The position numbers and the translations under genes are program-made. 64,000 bases of DNA, from assembly GCF_002321025.1 (NCBI RefSeq), contig NZ_DCLL01000023.1, positions 1 through 64,000 of the forward strand. Direction: 5' to 3'. Below, one piece after another: positions 25,057-34,082 of this stretch (its first letter is position 1; the number at the start of each line of letters is the position of its first letter). Under the pieces are notes generated by a model. That model was not told the origin of the DNA and ran no database searches. It saw only the letters and a list, made by a program, of their open reading frames with translations. This DNA is from Acinetobacter lwoffii. GTDB lineage: Bacteria; Pseudomonadota; Gammaproteobacteria; Pseudomonadales; Moraxellaceae.

Positions 25057-25232
25057 CAGGACAGGAGGAATTTACATTGTAAGTATGTGTTTTATTTGCA
25101 GATGTATTTAAATAAAAAGTCTTTGAAATAATTGAAATTTGTCTAAGTTATTTTGTGTAAATTCGAAATATTTAGAAACAACTATAAAAGATCATTTTGA
25201 GAAAAAATATAAAGTTAGCAAAAGGGCATTTA

Positions 25233-25263
25233 TAAAAAAGCCATCAACAGGTGATGGCTTTTG
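25233..25263 (-). terminator. Terminator of lipB
   Basis: Stem agccatca/tgatggct with T-run on the minus strand, immediately after the lipB stop. Confidence 0.85.
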
Positions 25264-25266
25264 GGC

Positions 25267-26295
25267 TTAGTCAGCAAAGGGTAGCTTGGCTCCCTGATCA
25301 TGAACCTGTTCAAAGGTTTCTACCCGGAGTTGTTCTTGCGGTGTATTAAAATGTTTACTGCGAAGCTGGGCAATGGCTTGCTGTTTGGCGGTATCTGACA
25401 TGCCGGACTGGGTAATCTGATCCCGTTCATCTAAATAGCCCGTCACCCGGTTTTTCCAGTCGCTGCGTTGTACATCCAGTTGTTCCAGACGCTGTGTGGC
25501 TTCAGGGCCGACTAGATTAATCCGCATCTGCCGGATTTCATCGCTGGAACCGCCACGAGCCTTAATATTAGCGGTTAGTTTGCGCAGATCTTCCAGTTTA
25601 TTCAGTTGTTCCAGATTTTCCTGCCAGTCCTGTGGGAGCTGTTGAAACAGTGCTTTGAGCTTTTGGGCTTTTTTAGTCTCAGTCAAGCTTTTGTCTGCCA
25701 ATACGCTCATCCGGTCCAGGGTATATTCATGATAGGCATCTTCTGTGCCAAACAAGCCTTCAATTTCATACTTGGAAAAGTACTGCTGGCGCAAATTCTG
25801 GGTACTGTTATAGATGCTACGATAATAGGCAGGATCTTCCTGATTCAGCCCAGTCGGTGCAGTGAGCTGGCCCAAACCCTGACGATACTGGATATAACGA
25901 TCCCATAAATCCAGAATTTGCGAGAGTGCTGGTTCTTTATGATTCTGGCGAATATAGGCTTTAAAATCCTGCTGGATCTGCTGCAGATTTTTTTCGCCAA
26001 ACTGAGTAATAAAATATTCAAAACAGTTGCGGGTCTGTTCATTCACGATCAGACGGTTGCTGGCATCTAACTGCATCTGACAATTAATTTCGGTATCTTG
26101 CTGGCTGGCACTGGGGAAGGCTGCATTGGCAGGGCCATTGACCAAGAGTGCGGTTTGCTCTGCCTGAGTTTCAGTAAAAGGTGTTTTTGTCCCGGTATCC
26201 GCCTGGTTATTTTCTTTTGGAGACAGCCATAAGATCAGCGTGAGAATGCACAGCACCAGCAACGCCAGAATGATCCATATTTTATATTTCTGCAT
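25267..26295 (-). CDS. lipB: Lipase-specific foldase (steric chaperone) LifO/LipB
   Basis: Inner-membrane-anchored periplasmic chaperone that drives the final folding of the secreted lipases. 342 residues: one N-terminal membrane anchor (residues 5-25), a Pro/Ala/Thr-variable linker, then the helical foldase domain. The foldase motif Rxx-F-(D/E)-Y appears as RNCFEYFITQFGE near residue 88. It lies upstream of the four lipases on the same strand and is the only foldase visible, so it may serve all four. Confidence 0.9.
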   Translation of the reverse strand: MQKYKIWIILALLVLCILTLILWLSPKENNQADTGTKTPFTETQAEQTALLVNGPANAAFPSASQQDTEINCQMQLDASNRLIVNEQTRNCFEYFITQFGEKNLQQIQQDFKAYIRQNHKEPALSQILDLWDRYIQYRQGLGQLTAPTGLNQEDPAYYRSIYNSTQNLRQQYFSKYEIEGLFGTEDAYHEYTLDRMSVLADKSLTETKKAQKLKALFQQLPQDWQENLEQLNKLEDLRKLTANIKARGGSSDEIRQMRINLVGPEATQRLEQLDVQRSDWKNRVTGYLDERDQITQSGMSDTAKQQAIAQLRSKHFNTPQEQLRVETFEQVHDQGAKLPFAD

Positions 26296-26465
26296 ATCCT
26301 ATGCACCTATTTTCTCGTTGTTTCATTATTTTTAGATGTTCAAGCTTTTAGATATTAAAGCCGGCTCAATATGCCATAAAAATCATTAGAGACTATAGAA
26401 AAGTTGTAAATCATCTCGCAGGGTTTTACCATGGCGCCAATTTATAAAATGTCTGATTTTTTGCC

Positions 26466-27371
26466 ATGAAAGCATCATCTCCTAAAATTCAGCGTCGTCA
26501 TCTTAGTGGTGTCTTCCTGCTTAATAAGCCTTTGGGTATCAGCTCTAATGCCGCATTGCAAAGAGTCCGCTGGTTGTACCGTGCACAAAAAGCCGGCCAT
26601 ACCGGTGCGCTGGATCCGCTGGCATCCGGTTTATTGCCCGTGTGTTTGGGGGAGGCGACCAAGTTTTCGCATTATTTATTAGATTCGGTCAAGCGTTATC
26701 AGACGACCGTATTTTTGGGGCATAGTACCACCACGGGTGATGTGGAAGGTGAGGTGCTTCTGGAAAAAGCAGTTCCTGAACTCTCGGAAGCCTTGATTCA
26801 GGACACCTTGGCACAGTTTATCGGGGATATCCGGCAAGTGCCGCCGATGTATTCGGCACTGAAAAAAGAAGGCCGTCCTTTATACGAACTGGCGCGCAAA
26901 GGTATCGAGATTGAACGTGAAACACGTCCGATTACCATTTTAGCAATTGAGCTTTTATCCTTTACGGAAAACAGTATCACGCTGGATATTACCTGTTCTA
27001 AAGGGACTTATATCCGGGTTTTGGGGGAAGATATTGCCAAAGCGCTGGGAACTTATGGCCATCTGACTTATCTGCACCGCATCAAAACCGGCCATTTTGA
27101 TTTGATTCCGAGTTATACCATTGAGTATCTGGAAAGCCTGAGCGAAGCAGAGCGTGATGCACTGTTGTTGCCGGCCTATGCACCGGTTGATCATTTTCCA
27201 AAAGTGCAGGTACCCGAAGGTCGTGCAGAATATTTTAGCCGCGGCATGGAAAGCAATATCGAACATGAAGCAGCTGAACAGGTGCTGGTTTTTGATGGCG
27301 AGAAATGTCTGGGTCTAGCAGAAATCACTGACAAAAAACGTCTGGTACCCAAACGCGTCCTGAATCTTTAA
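26466..27371 (+). CDS. truB: tRNA pseudouridine-55 synthase
   Basis: Makes pseudouridine 55 in the T-loop of tRNAs. 301 residues; catalytic Asp in GHTGALDPLASG, followed by GEATKFS and KRYQTTV. The C-terminal PUA-like part is present and the length is normal. The ATG follows the weak site tttgcc. A TSUP gene begins 12 bases downstream. Confidence 0.97.
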   Translation: MKASSPKIQRRHLSGVFLLNKPLGISSNAALQRVRWLYRAQKAGHTGALDPLASGLLPVCLGEATKFSHYLLDSVKRYQTTVFLGHSTTTGDVEGEVLLEKAVPELSEALIQDTLAQFIGDIRQVPPMYSALKKEGRPLYELARKGIEIERETRPITILAIELLSFTENSITLDITCSKGTYIRVLGEDIAKALGTYGHLTYLHRIKTGHFDLIPSYTIEYLESLSEAERDALLLPAYAPVDHFPKVQVPEGRAEYFSRGMESNIEHEAAEQVLVFDGEKCLGLAEITDKKRLVPKRVLNL

Positions 27372-27383
27372 TCGAGTCAATAT

Positions 27384-27734
27384 ATGGAAATTGAGATCAT
27401 CATCAGTCTGGTTGTCTTTGCATTTTTTGCAGGAGCGATTGATGCTGCCGTGGGCGGTGGTGGTCTGATCCAGATCCCAGCAATTATGGGGAGTTTACCG
27501 CATTTACAGCCTGCTACGGTCTTTGGCACCAATAAACTCGCGTCCATTTGTGGCACCGCTTCTGCGGCATTTTCCTATCTACGTCAAGTAAAACTGCCCT
27601 GGTTGCTCTTGGGCGTGATTGCACTATGCAGTTTTGTCAGTTCTTTTATTGGTGCAGCCAGCGTTACGCTAATTCCAGTCGAGATCCTTAAGCCTTTTGT
27701 GCTGGTCATGTTGATCGTGATCGCCATCTATCTT
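27384..27734 (+). pseudogene. TSUP (TauE/SafE) family permease, 5' part, interrupted
   Basis: Codons 1-117 of a TSUP-family membrane protein, a family that exports small anionic or sulfur compounds: the first half-repeat with AAVGGGGLIQIPA and FGTNKLAS, and three to four membrane helices. After codon Leu117 the sequence enters an IS element and a TAG follows at once. The remaining part resumes in the right frame at 29287. Excision of 27735-29286 would restore an uninterrupted protein of about 255 residues, the usual family size. Confidence 0.88.
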
Positions 27735-27866
27735 TAGTGTGAAAGAGGACTCCACCCAACATTAGGGTGGAGGTGAATTTCACGACTTTTTTTTTGGTGT
27801 TTTTTTAGTGCAATATGATAGAATAATTTACATTAAGTTTCTGTATATAAATAGATTTAAGGCGAA

Positions 27867-29225
27867 ATGAAGATCAACAAAGCGTACAAATTTAGGCTTG
27901 AGCCTAATGCGGAACAAGAGCTGGTTTTAAACAAGTTGCTTGGCTCTGCACGTTTTGTTTGGAATCAAATTTTAGCTGTATCATTTGAGATGCTTGCTAA
28001 AAATGAGCGAATCAACAAAGTTAATTTAGTCAATAAAATTCCTGAATTACGCAAAAAACCTGAATGTGCTTTTTTAGAAAAAAGCTCTAATGGTGTTTCA
28101 CTCCAACAAAAAGTCCGTGATCTTGGTGATGCTTGGGCTAAATTTTTTGATAAAAAAGAACAAGCTAAGTTAAAGCAAAAACCATTTAAGCCTAAAAAAC
28201 CAAGATTCTTTAAGTTGACCGATGGCAGTGAAATTCAGCTTAGACCACTCATGCCACGATTTAAAAAGAAATCTGATGGTTATGATTCAATTCGCATTGT
28301 TCAATTTGGCAGATATTGTTGGGTTAAAGGTAATCAGGTTAAGTTGCCTAATGACATTGGCGTTGTGAAATTCAGAAAATCACAAGAGATTCTTGGTGAA
28401 ATCAAGAATGTCACAATCTCAAAGTATGTTGGAAAGTGGTATATCTCTTTCGGTGTTGAAAGCACAATAGATGCACCGATTCACCCATCCAAATCAGCCA
28501 TTGGTGTTGATCTAGGTGTTAAAAAATTAATTACAACATCTAGTGGTCAGGTGTTCGACCCGATCAATAGTTTTAAAGCTAATCAAGTTAAATTAGCTAG
28601 GCTTCAACGCAAGTTGAAGAAGAAAACCAAGTTCAGCCAAAATTGGAAAAAGCTCAATTTAAAGATCAATAAACTACACCATCATATTGCCAATATTCGG
28701 CATGACTACTTGCATAAAGTCACTACAACTCTCAGCAAAAACCACGCAATGATCGTAGTTGAGGACTTAAAAGTAGCCAATATGTCGAAGTCAGCAAAAG
28801 GTACAATCGAGAACAAAGGAAAGAATGTGAAAGCCAAGTCAGGCTTGAACAAATCAATTCTTGATCAAGGTTGGTCAATGCTTGTCAAAATATTGGAGTA
28901 TAAGCAACAATGGCGAGGTGGTTTACTCGTTAAAGTTGACCCTAGATATACAAGTCAAACTTGTAGCTCATGCGGTCATGTAGCGAAAGAGAATAGACAA
29001 ACTCAATCTAAATTTGAGTGTGTTGAATGTGGCTTTAGCGAGAATGCGGATATTAACGCTTCTCGCAACATTTTAGCGGCAGGAAATGCCGTTTTGTCTG
29101 CGGATATTAACGCTTCTCGCAACATTTTAGCGGCAGGAAATGCCGTTTTGTCTGTGGAGGGTCGATGCGGTAAAGGTCGCCCTGTGAAGCAGAAAGCAAG
29201 TGAAATCCGTGAGGAAGTCACCTAA
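27867..29225 (+). CDS. tnpB: TnpB-family RNA-guided nuclease with duplicated RuvC-III segment
   Basis: A 452-residue TnpB, longer than the usual 380-420. N-terminal YKFRLEPNAEQ and ARFVWN; RuvC core with Asp215 (IGVDLG), Glu299 (VVEDLK) and zinc finger CSSCG/CVECG. The RuvC-III block ADINASRNILAAGNAVLS occurs twice in tandem, placing the third catalytic Asp at residues 395 and 413. Without the repeat the protein would be 434 residues with an intact D-E-D set. It differs from the other TnpB in this window in length and sequence, so the two arrived separately. No RNA guide has been demonstrated. Confidence 0.92.
   Translation: MKINKAYKFRLEPNAEQELVLNKLLGSARFVWNQILAVSFEMLAKNERINKVNLVNKIPELRKKPECAFLEKSSNGVSLQQKVRDLGDAWAKFFDKKEQAKLKQKPFKPKKPRFFKLTDGSEIQLRPLMPRFKKKSDGYDSIRIVQFGRYCWVKGNQVKLPNDIGVVKFRKSQEILGEIKNVTISKYVGKWYISFGVESTIDAPIHPSKSAIGVDLGVKKLITTSSGQVFDPINSFKANQVKLARLQRKLKKKTKFSQNWKKLNLKINKLHHHIANIRHDYLHKVTTTLSKNHAMIVVEDLKVANMSKSAKGTIENKGKNVKAKSGLNKSILDQGWSMLVKILEYKQQWRGGLLVKVDPRYTSQTCSSCGHVAKENRQTQSKFECVECGFSENADINASRNILAAGNAVLSADINASRNILAAGNAVLSVEGRCGKGRPVKQKASEIREEVT
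29046..29153 (+). repeat. Exact 54-bp tandem duplication within tnpB
   Basis: Bases 29046-29099 and 29100-29153 are identical (18 codons, beginning gcggatattaacgc). Identity over the full unit indicates a very recent slippage or unequal exchange that keeps the frame. An assembly error at a repeat is the main alternative. Confidence 0.95.
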
Positions 29226-29286
29226 GAGCTTTTGCTTTTAGAATCCCCCCACTTGAGGTAAAATGAAAGTGAGGGGAGTATGTCAA

Positions 29287-29703
29287 ACCTTGATGAAAAA
29301 ACAGTTCGGCCAGGTGCATACCGAACAAAAACTGAATCGGAAAATGCTGATTCTGGCCGCTTTGGGCAGTCTGGCGATAGGCTTTTATGACGGTATCTTT
29401 GGTCCGGGCACCGGCAGTTTCTTTATTTTCTTTTTTATTCGCTATCTAAGCGTCGACTTCCTGCATGCATCAGCCTTATCGAAAATTGCCAATTTCACCA
29501 CCAACCTAGCCGCCTTAAGCTTTTTTATTCCCAGTGGCAATGTGCTGTTTATGGTCGGGGCAATGATGGCGGTAGCCAATATTTGTGGTTCCTTGGACGA
29601 GGTGCGTTTGGCATTTAAATATGGCAGTGGCTTTATCCGGATTTTATTCCTGATTCTGGTCAGTCTGCTGATTTGCCGGATGGCATACCAGATGTTTTTT
29701 TAG
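29287..29703 (+). pseudogene. TSUP (TauE/SafE) family permease, 3' part
   Basis: Second half-repeat of the interrupted permease: MKKQFGQVHTEQ linker, then IGFYDGIFGPGTGSF, SALSKIANFTTNLAA and further membrane helices. An ATG at 29263 inside the element's right end is in frame, so a truncated product of 146 residues could be translated, but it would lack the N-terminal half and is unlikely to transport. Confidence 0.87.
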
Positions 29704-29837
29704 ATCTAAACCTGATGTAAATCATTCTCGATATTAAAGTTTCTTAACAAATCACTGTATAAACTGCGTCTGAACCTATTCTGAAAATCTTCTAGAATCA
29801 ATGATATGAAAAATAAAACAATTGGAGAAATATCGGA

Positions 29838-30305
29838 ATGACGACTATTTTTGAAGCATTAAGAGAGAGTCATGAGATTCAGCGTGATCTTGCAGAAAAA
29901 CTATTACAGACTTCCGGGGATACACCAGAACGCCGCGAGCTGTTCAAGCAACTGAAAAATGAATTATTTGCCCATGAAGCTGCGGAAGACCGTTATTTTT
30001 ATATTCCCTTGATGATGACCGATTCGGGCCTGAATATTACCCGCCATGCCTTGGCCGAACATCATGAAATGGATGAAATGATCGAGGAATTAACTGCAAC
30101 TGAATTGAGTAATCCAGGCTGGATTGCCATGGCCAAAAAACTTTCCGAAAAAGTGCATCATCACTTAAAAGAAGAGGAACATGGTTTCTTCCAGCAAGCT
30201 GGTAAAATTCTGGATGAAGAGCAGAAGACCGCTTTAGCTGTACAATACAAGAATGAATACCAGCGTTATAAAGACATGAAAAAAGATATGCTGGTACAAA
30301 GTTAA
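29838..30305 (+). CDS. Hemerythrin HHE-domain protein
   Basis: Helical di-iron protein of 155 residues. Histidines and acids are placed as in HHE domains: H12, then FAHEAAED (about 45-52), RHALAEHHEMDEM (about 70-82), and VHHHLKEEEHGFF (about 112-124). These proteins sense or bind oxygen, NO or iron; the exact role here is unknown. GGAG precedes the ATG. It stands alone between the broken TSUP gene and an EamA exporter. Confidence 0.88.
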   Translation: MTTIFEALRESHEIQRDLAEKLLQTSGDTPERRELFKQLKNELFAHEAAEDRYFYIPLMMTDSGLNITRHALAEHHEMDEMIEELTATELSNPGWIAMAKKLSEKVHHHLKEEEHGFFQQAGKILDEEQKTALAVQYKNEYQRYKDMKKDMLVQS

Positions 30306-30329
30306 GTTTTAAATTCAAAACTTAGAATA

Positions 30330-30362
30330 TAAAAAAGATGGCTGTTCAGCCATCTTTTTTAT
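30330..30362. terminator. Bidirectional terminator
   Basis: Hairpin gatggct/agccatc (30337-30343, 30348-30354) between A- and T-runs, shared by the hemerythrin gene and the convergent EamA gene. Confidence 0.88.
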
Positions 30363-30371
30363 AAGAGATAT

Positions 30372-31250
30372 TTAAACTGTTTTTGCCTTTCTGGCCTGAC
30401 GTGCAGCACGCAATGTGACCCCGACAGAAGCCAGCATAATACAGGCCAAAGCAATCCATTGTAATACGCCGATACGTTCACCAAGCAGGATAAAACCGGT
30501 TAAGGCTGCCAGCGCAGGAGAAAGGCTGGACAGTGTGCCATAGCTCATTTTGTTCAATTGTTTAAGTGCTTTCAGATCCAGTGCATAGGGAATCGCTGTT
30601 GCTAGAATTGCAATGGTAATGGCCTTACCCCAATGCTGGGTATCGATAATTTCCGCCGCATTGTTATATAGTCCGAATGGAAGTAAACATAGCGCAGAAA
30701 TACTGATGGCAATGGTCAAGGCATGCATACCCATATTCTGCTGCACCACACGCTGACCAAAGAAAATATAAAAGGCCCAGCATAGACCAGCACCTAATGC
30801 ACAGGCAGCACCCAGCAGGTCAAACTGATGATTGGCAGCTTGTCCCCATGGCACCATCAATGCAATCCCCAAAATGGCCAGAATTACCCAGATATAATCA
30901 CTGCGATTTTTAATGGATAACAATGCCAGCCCTAGCGGTCCTACAAATTCCAGGCCGACTGCAATCCCTTGAGGCAGTCTGCCCAGTGACATATAAAACA
31001 GGATATTCATCAGGCCCAGTGCCGCGCTGTAGCAGAGTAAATCTTTCCATTTGAGATAGGGCAGTCGCGAGATAATTTTCCAGGAACGGAACATCACACA
31101 GACAATAATGGCGGCAAAACATAGACGCAAAATGGTTACTGTCAGCGGGTCCAGTACAGTAAATAATTGCTTCGCGAAGGTTGCACTGATCTGGTATGAA
31201 GTCATGGATAAAACCATGTACAACACAGCAAGGAGTTGGGCGTTTGGCAT
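30372..31250 (-). CDS. EamA/DMT-family exporter 1 (RhtA-like)
   Basis: Ten-helix drug/metabolite transporter of 292 residues with two EamA repeats. ATIRLCFAAIIV-type helix, GLEFVGPLGLAL in the middle and ALSPALAALTGFILLGE in the second repeat resemble the RhtA threonine/homoserine exporters. Substrate is not predictable from sequence. A second, related exporter lies 245 bases upstream on the same strand. Confidence 0.87.
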   Translation of the reverse strand: MPNAQLLAVLYMVLSMTSYQISATFAKQLFTVLDPLTVTILRLCFAAIIVCVMFRSWKIISRLPYLKWKDLLCYSAALGLMNILFYMSLGRLPQGIAVGLEFVGPLGLALLSIKNRSDYIWVILAILGIALMVPWGQAANHQFDLLGAACALGAGLCWAFYIFFGQRVVQQNMGMHALTIAISISALCLLPFGLYNNAAEIIDTQHWGKAITIAILATAIPYALDLKALKQLNKMSYGTLSSLSPALAALTGFILLGERIGVLQWIALACIMLASVGVTLRAARQARKAKTV

Positions 31251-31418
31251 GGGAGTTTGATATGCCAGGCAGGCACAGAATTCAGGTCAGGGAGAAAGGC
31301 AGATTATAGCAAACTGGTTAATTTTTGATGAGTAGGCGGAGAGAATATTTTGTGAACCGTTGCCTTAAATTTAAAGCAAATGAATTTAAATTTTTAAGCT
31401 CCATAAATGACCAGAAAA

Positions 31419-31467
31419 TTTTAAATTCAAAGTGTAAAAATCACTGCGCAAAACTTTGAATTTAAAA
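31419..31467. repeat. 15-base inverted repeat between the two EamA genes
   Basis: Perfect arms ttttaaattcaaagt (31419-31433) and actttgaatttaaaa (31453-31467) with a 19-base spacer; related AT-rich fragments (gaatttaaattttt) occur at 31382. It may end the transcript of the upstream EamA gene or serve as a regulatory site. Confidence 0.5.
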
Positions 31468-31495
31468 ATTCCTACAGTAGAAAATGATCAATGAT

Positions 31496-32371
31496 TTAAA
31501 TATTTTTATTTTTGCGCTTTTGCATGGTCAATGTACAGCCAATTGAAGCGCTAATGATTGTGCCTAATGCCAGCCATTGGGTCCATAATAAAGTTTCACC
31601 CAAAAAGATAAAACCGGAAAATGCTGCAATTGCAGGTTCCAGACTCATCAAGGTTCCAAAACTCAAAGCGGTTAAATTTCTAAGTGCAATCATTTCCAGG
31701 GTAAAGGGCAATGCACTGGCCAATATTGCCAGAGCTAAAAAGTACATCAGGCTGATTGGTTCAAAAGTATGAGCTGGCATTCCTGCAAAGAGTGCAGTTG
31801 GCATCAGTACCAGCATGCCGACAAACATGCCCAAGCATACAGTATGATTGCCAGAAACGCCCGAAGGTCTTTGGCCGGCAACGATATATAAGGCCCAGCA
31901 GGCACCAGCACCCAAGGCGAATGCAATCCCGATCGGGTCAAGCGGCTGGGCAGCCTGATCAAAAGGGAATAGCAGAATCAGGCCCAGAATCGCCAGTCCG
32001 ACCCAGACAAAGTCGAATTTTTGCCGCGCATAAAACAGTGCAACACTTAAGGGGCCAATAAATTCAAAAGAGACGGCAATCCCCAGCGGCAGGCAATCAA
32101 TCGACAGGTAAAACAGTAGATTCATGCCAGCCAGGGCAAGGCCATAACTGATAATGGCCGGCCACTTGATCTGTCTGAAATGGATTTTCCAAATTTTAAA
32201 AATTAGTGCCAAAATCACAGCGCCCAAAAGCAGACGCATTGCGGAAACAGTCAGGATCGGAAACTGACCGAACAGATATTTGGCAAAGGAACCACTACTT
32301 TGCATACTGATCATGGCGATCAACAGAATTAGTGGCGCTTGCACAATAGGTGCAATTTTAAAATTCAGCAT
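31496..32371 (-). CDS. EamA/DMT-family exporter 2 (RhtA-like)
   Basis: 291 residues, ten predicted helices, clearly a paralogue of the neighbouring exporter: shared LPLGIAVSFEFIGPLSVAL, ALGAGACWALYI and LSFGTLMSLEPAIAAFSGF. Probably arose by an old tandem duplication, since identity is moderate. Substrate unknown; amino-acid export is the family-based guess. Confidence 0.87.
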   Translation of the reverse strand: MLNFKIAPIVQAPLILLIAMISMQSSGSFAKYLFGQFPILTVSAMRLLLGAVILALIFKIWKIHFRQIKWPAIISYGLALAGMNLLFYLSIDCLPLGIAVSFEFIGPLSVALFYARQKFDFVWVGLAILGLILLFPFDQAAQPLDPIGIAFALGAGACWALYIVAGQRPSGVSGNHTVCLGMFVGMLVLMPTALFAGMPAHTFEPISLMYFLALAILASALPFTLEMIALRNLTALSFGTLMSLEPAIAAFSGFIFLGETLLWTQWLALGTIISASIGCTLTMQKRKNKNI

Positions 32372-32453
32372 GACTAAATAGGTTTCGATTGCTCGAATAG
32401 CGGAAGAGCAGCATAAGCTGAAAAAGGTTTAAAAATACAAACCTTAAAAACAA

Positions 32454-32486
32454 AAAACCACAGCCCGAGAGCTGTGGTTTTTCTAC
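32454..32486 (-). terminator. Terminator of serA
   Basis: Hairpin ccacagc/gctgtgg (32458-32464, 32471-32477) with flanking A/T runs, directly after the serA stop on the minus strand. Confidence 0.88.
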
Positions 32487-32495
32487 AATATTGAA

Positions 32496-33728
32496 TTAGA
32501 ACAATACGCGTGCGCGGATTGTACCTTCAACATTCGAAAGCATATCGAGTGCTTCATGAGATGCAGCAGCATCGACATCCATCACCAGGTAACCGACATC
32601 GCCTTTAGTCATCAGTGACTGGCCAGAGATGTTGATGCCTTGTTCAGCAAACAGGTTGTTTATTTTAGACAACACGCCCGGAATATTTTGGTGGATGTGC
32701 AGTAAACGGTGTTTGCCTTCAGTCAACGGCAATGCGATTTCTGGGAAGTTCACCGCAGAAAGCGTCATACCCTTGTCAGAATAAGCCACGAATTTCTCAG
32801 CTACTTCCAGACCGATGTTCGCTTGCGCTTCCATCGTAGAACCGCCTACGTGTGGAGTCAGAATTACGTTTGGCAGGTTACGCAGTGGAGAAACAAATTC
32901 TTCACCGTTTGCTTTAGGCTCTTTCGGGAATACATCTACCGCAGCACCAGCAATGTGACCAGATTTGATCGCATCTGCCAGGTCTTCGATCACGACACAG
33001 GTACCACGTGCCGCGTTGATGAAGATTGAACCTTCTTTCATTTGCGCGAACTGATCTTTGGTCATGAAGTTACGTGTAGACGGAACATCAGGAACGTGTA
33101 GAGAAACCACATCGGCATTTGCCAAAAGTTCGCCCAAGCTACCGACTTGACGTGCATTACCTAAAGGCAATTTAGTCACTGTATCGAAATAGATCACTTT
33201 CATACCCATGCTTTCAGCAAGTACAGAAAGTTGTGAACCAATTGAACCGTAACCTACGATACCTAAAGTTTTACCACGTGTTTCGAACGAACCAACTGCA
33301 GATTTGTTCCAGCCGCCTGTGTGTGTGTCTGCTGATTTTTCAGGTACACGACGTAGAAGAAGAATTGCTTCAGCAAGTACAAGTTCAGCCACTGAACGCG
33401 TATTTGAGTAAGGTGCGTTAAAGACTGGAATACCGCGACGCATTGCAGCGTCCAGGTTCACCTGGTTGGTACCAATACAGAAACAACCGACAGCAATCAG
33501 TTTGTTCGCAGCTTCGAAGACTTCTTCAGTCAATTGAGTACGGGAACGAATACCGATGAAGTGAGCATCTTTAATCGCTTCTTTCAACGCTTCACCCTCA
33601 AGCGCAGTCTTACGATAATCGATGTTGGTATATCCAGCAGCATTTAGAGTGTCGATTGCATTCTGGTGAACGCCTTCTAACAACAAGAAACGGATTTTAT
33701 CTTTAGGTAGAGATAGATGTTGGCTCAT
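32496..33728 (-). CDS. serA: D-3-phosphoglycerate dehydrogenase
   Basis: First step of serine synthesis, oxidising 3-phosphoglycerate with NAD+; E. coli-type SerA also reduces 2-oxoglutarate to D-2-hydroxyglutarate. 410 residues, full length: substrate domain, Rossmann GIVGYGSIGSQ near 155, catalytic Arg in INAARGT, Glu in FPKEP, His in LTPHVGGST, and a C-terminal ACT domain for serine feedback (HIHQNIPGVLSKIN). It is divergent from the flavoprotein at 34083; the 350-base gap holds both promoters, with a TATAAT-like element near 33930. Confidence 0.97.
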   Translation of the reverse strand: MSQHLSLPKDKIRFLLLEGVHQNAIDTLNAAGYTNIDYRKTALEGEALKEAIKDAHFIGIRSRTQLTEEVFEAANKLIAVGCFCIGTNQVNLDAAMRRGIPVFNAPYSNTRSVAELVLAEAILLLRRVPEKSADTHTGGWNKSAVGSFETRGKTLGIVGYGSIGSQLSVLAESMGMKVIYFDTVTKLPLGNARQVGSLGELLANADVVSLHVPDVPSTRNFMTKDQFAQMKEGSIFINAARGTCVVIEDLADAIKSGHIAGAAVDVFPKEPKANGEEFVSPLRNLPNVILTPHVGGSTMEAQANIGLEVAEKFVAYSDKGMTLSAVNFPEIALPLTEGKHRLLHIHQNIPGVLSKINNLFAEQGINISGQSLMTKGDVGYLVMDVDAAASHEALDMLSNVEGTIRARVLF

Positions 33729-34082
33729 TACGGCTCCGCTACAAAGGCCAAATTTAGTCGCGGTATAATAGCACAGGAAAAGCGCACTTATACATTTCCT
33801 TAATGATGCTCACATCAGCTATTCTGGCAAGATATATTGATAATAATGATCATGGTGTTTGATTTAAATCTGCATTTTCAAAGGTATATTATCAAAATTG
33901 TCATTTTTCGCGGGAAACACCAAAAAATAGCTTATAATATTGCGCCATGCTTTTAAAGCAGCGTGATCCGGTGCTTTAATAACCATGTTTCGCCTGATTT
34001 GTATCCATGTTTTTATGCATAAAAAATGTGCAAATGAACCAGCGAAGTCTCTCTTGTTTAAATCATGCTAGGTCTGCAAACG

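Larger units (their letters stand above)
27735..29286 (+). mobile_element. Solitary tnpB element (IS1341-like) inside the TSUP gene
   Basis: Boundaries follow from the restored reading frame of the host gene. The left end carries hairpin ctccaccc-aacatta-gggtggag (27750-27772); the right end carries arms tccccccact/agtgagggga (29244-29253, 29268-29277) and ends TATGTCAA. There is no target duplication, as expected for the IS200/IS605 group, and no tnpA. The 5' flank is ATCTATCTT. The 3' part should encode the guide RNA, whose guide would begin at 29287. Confidence 0.88.
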
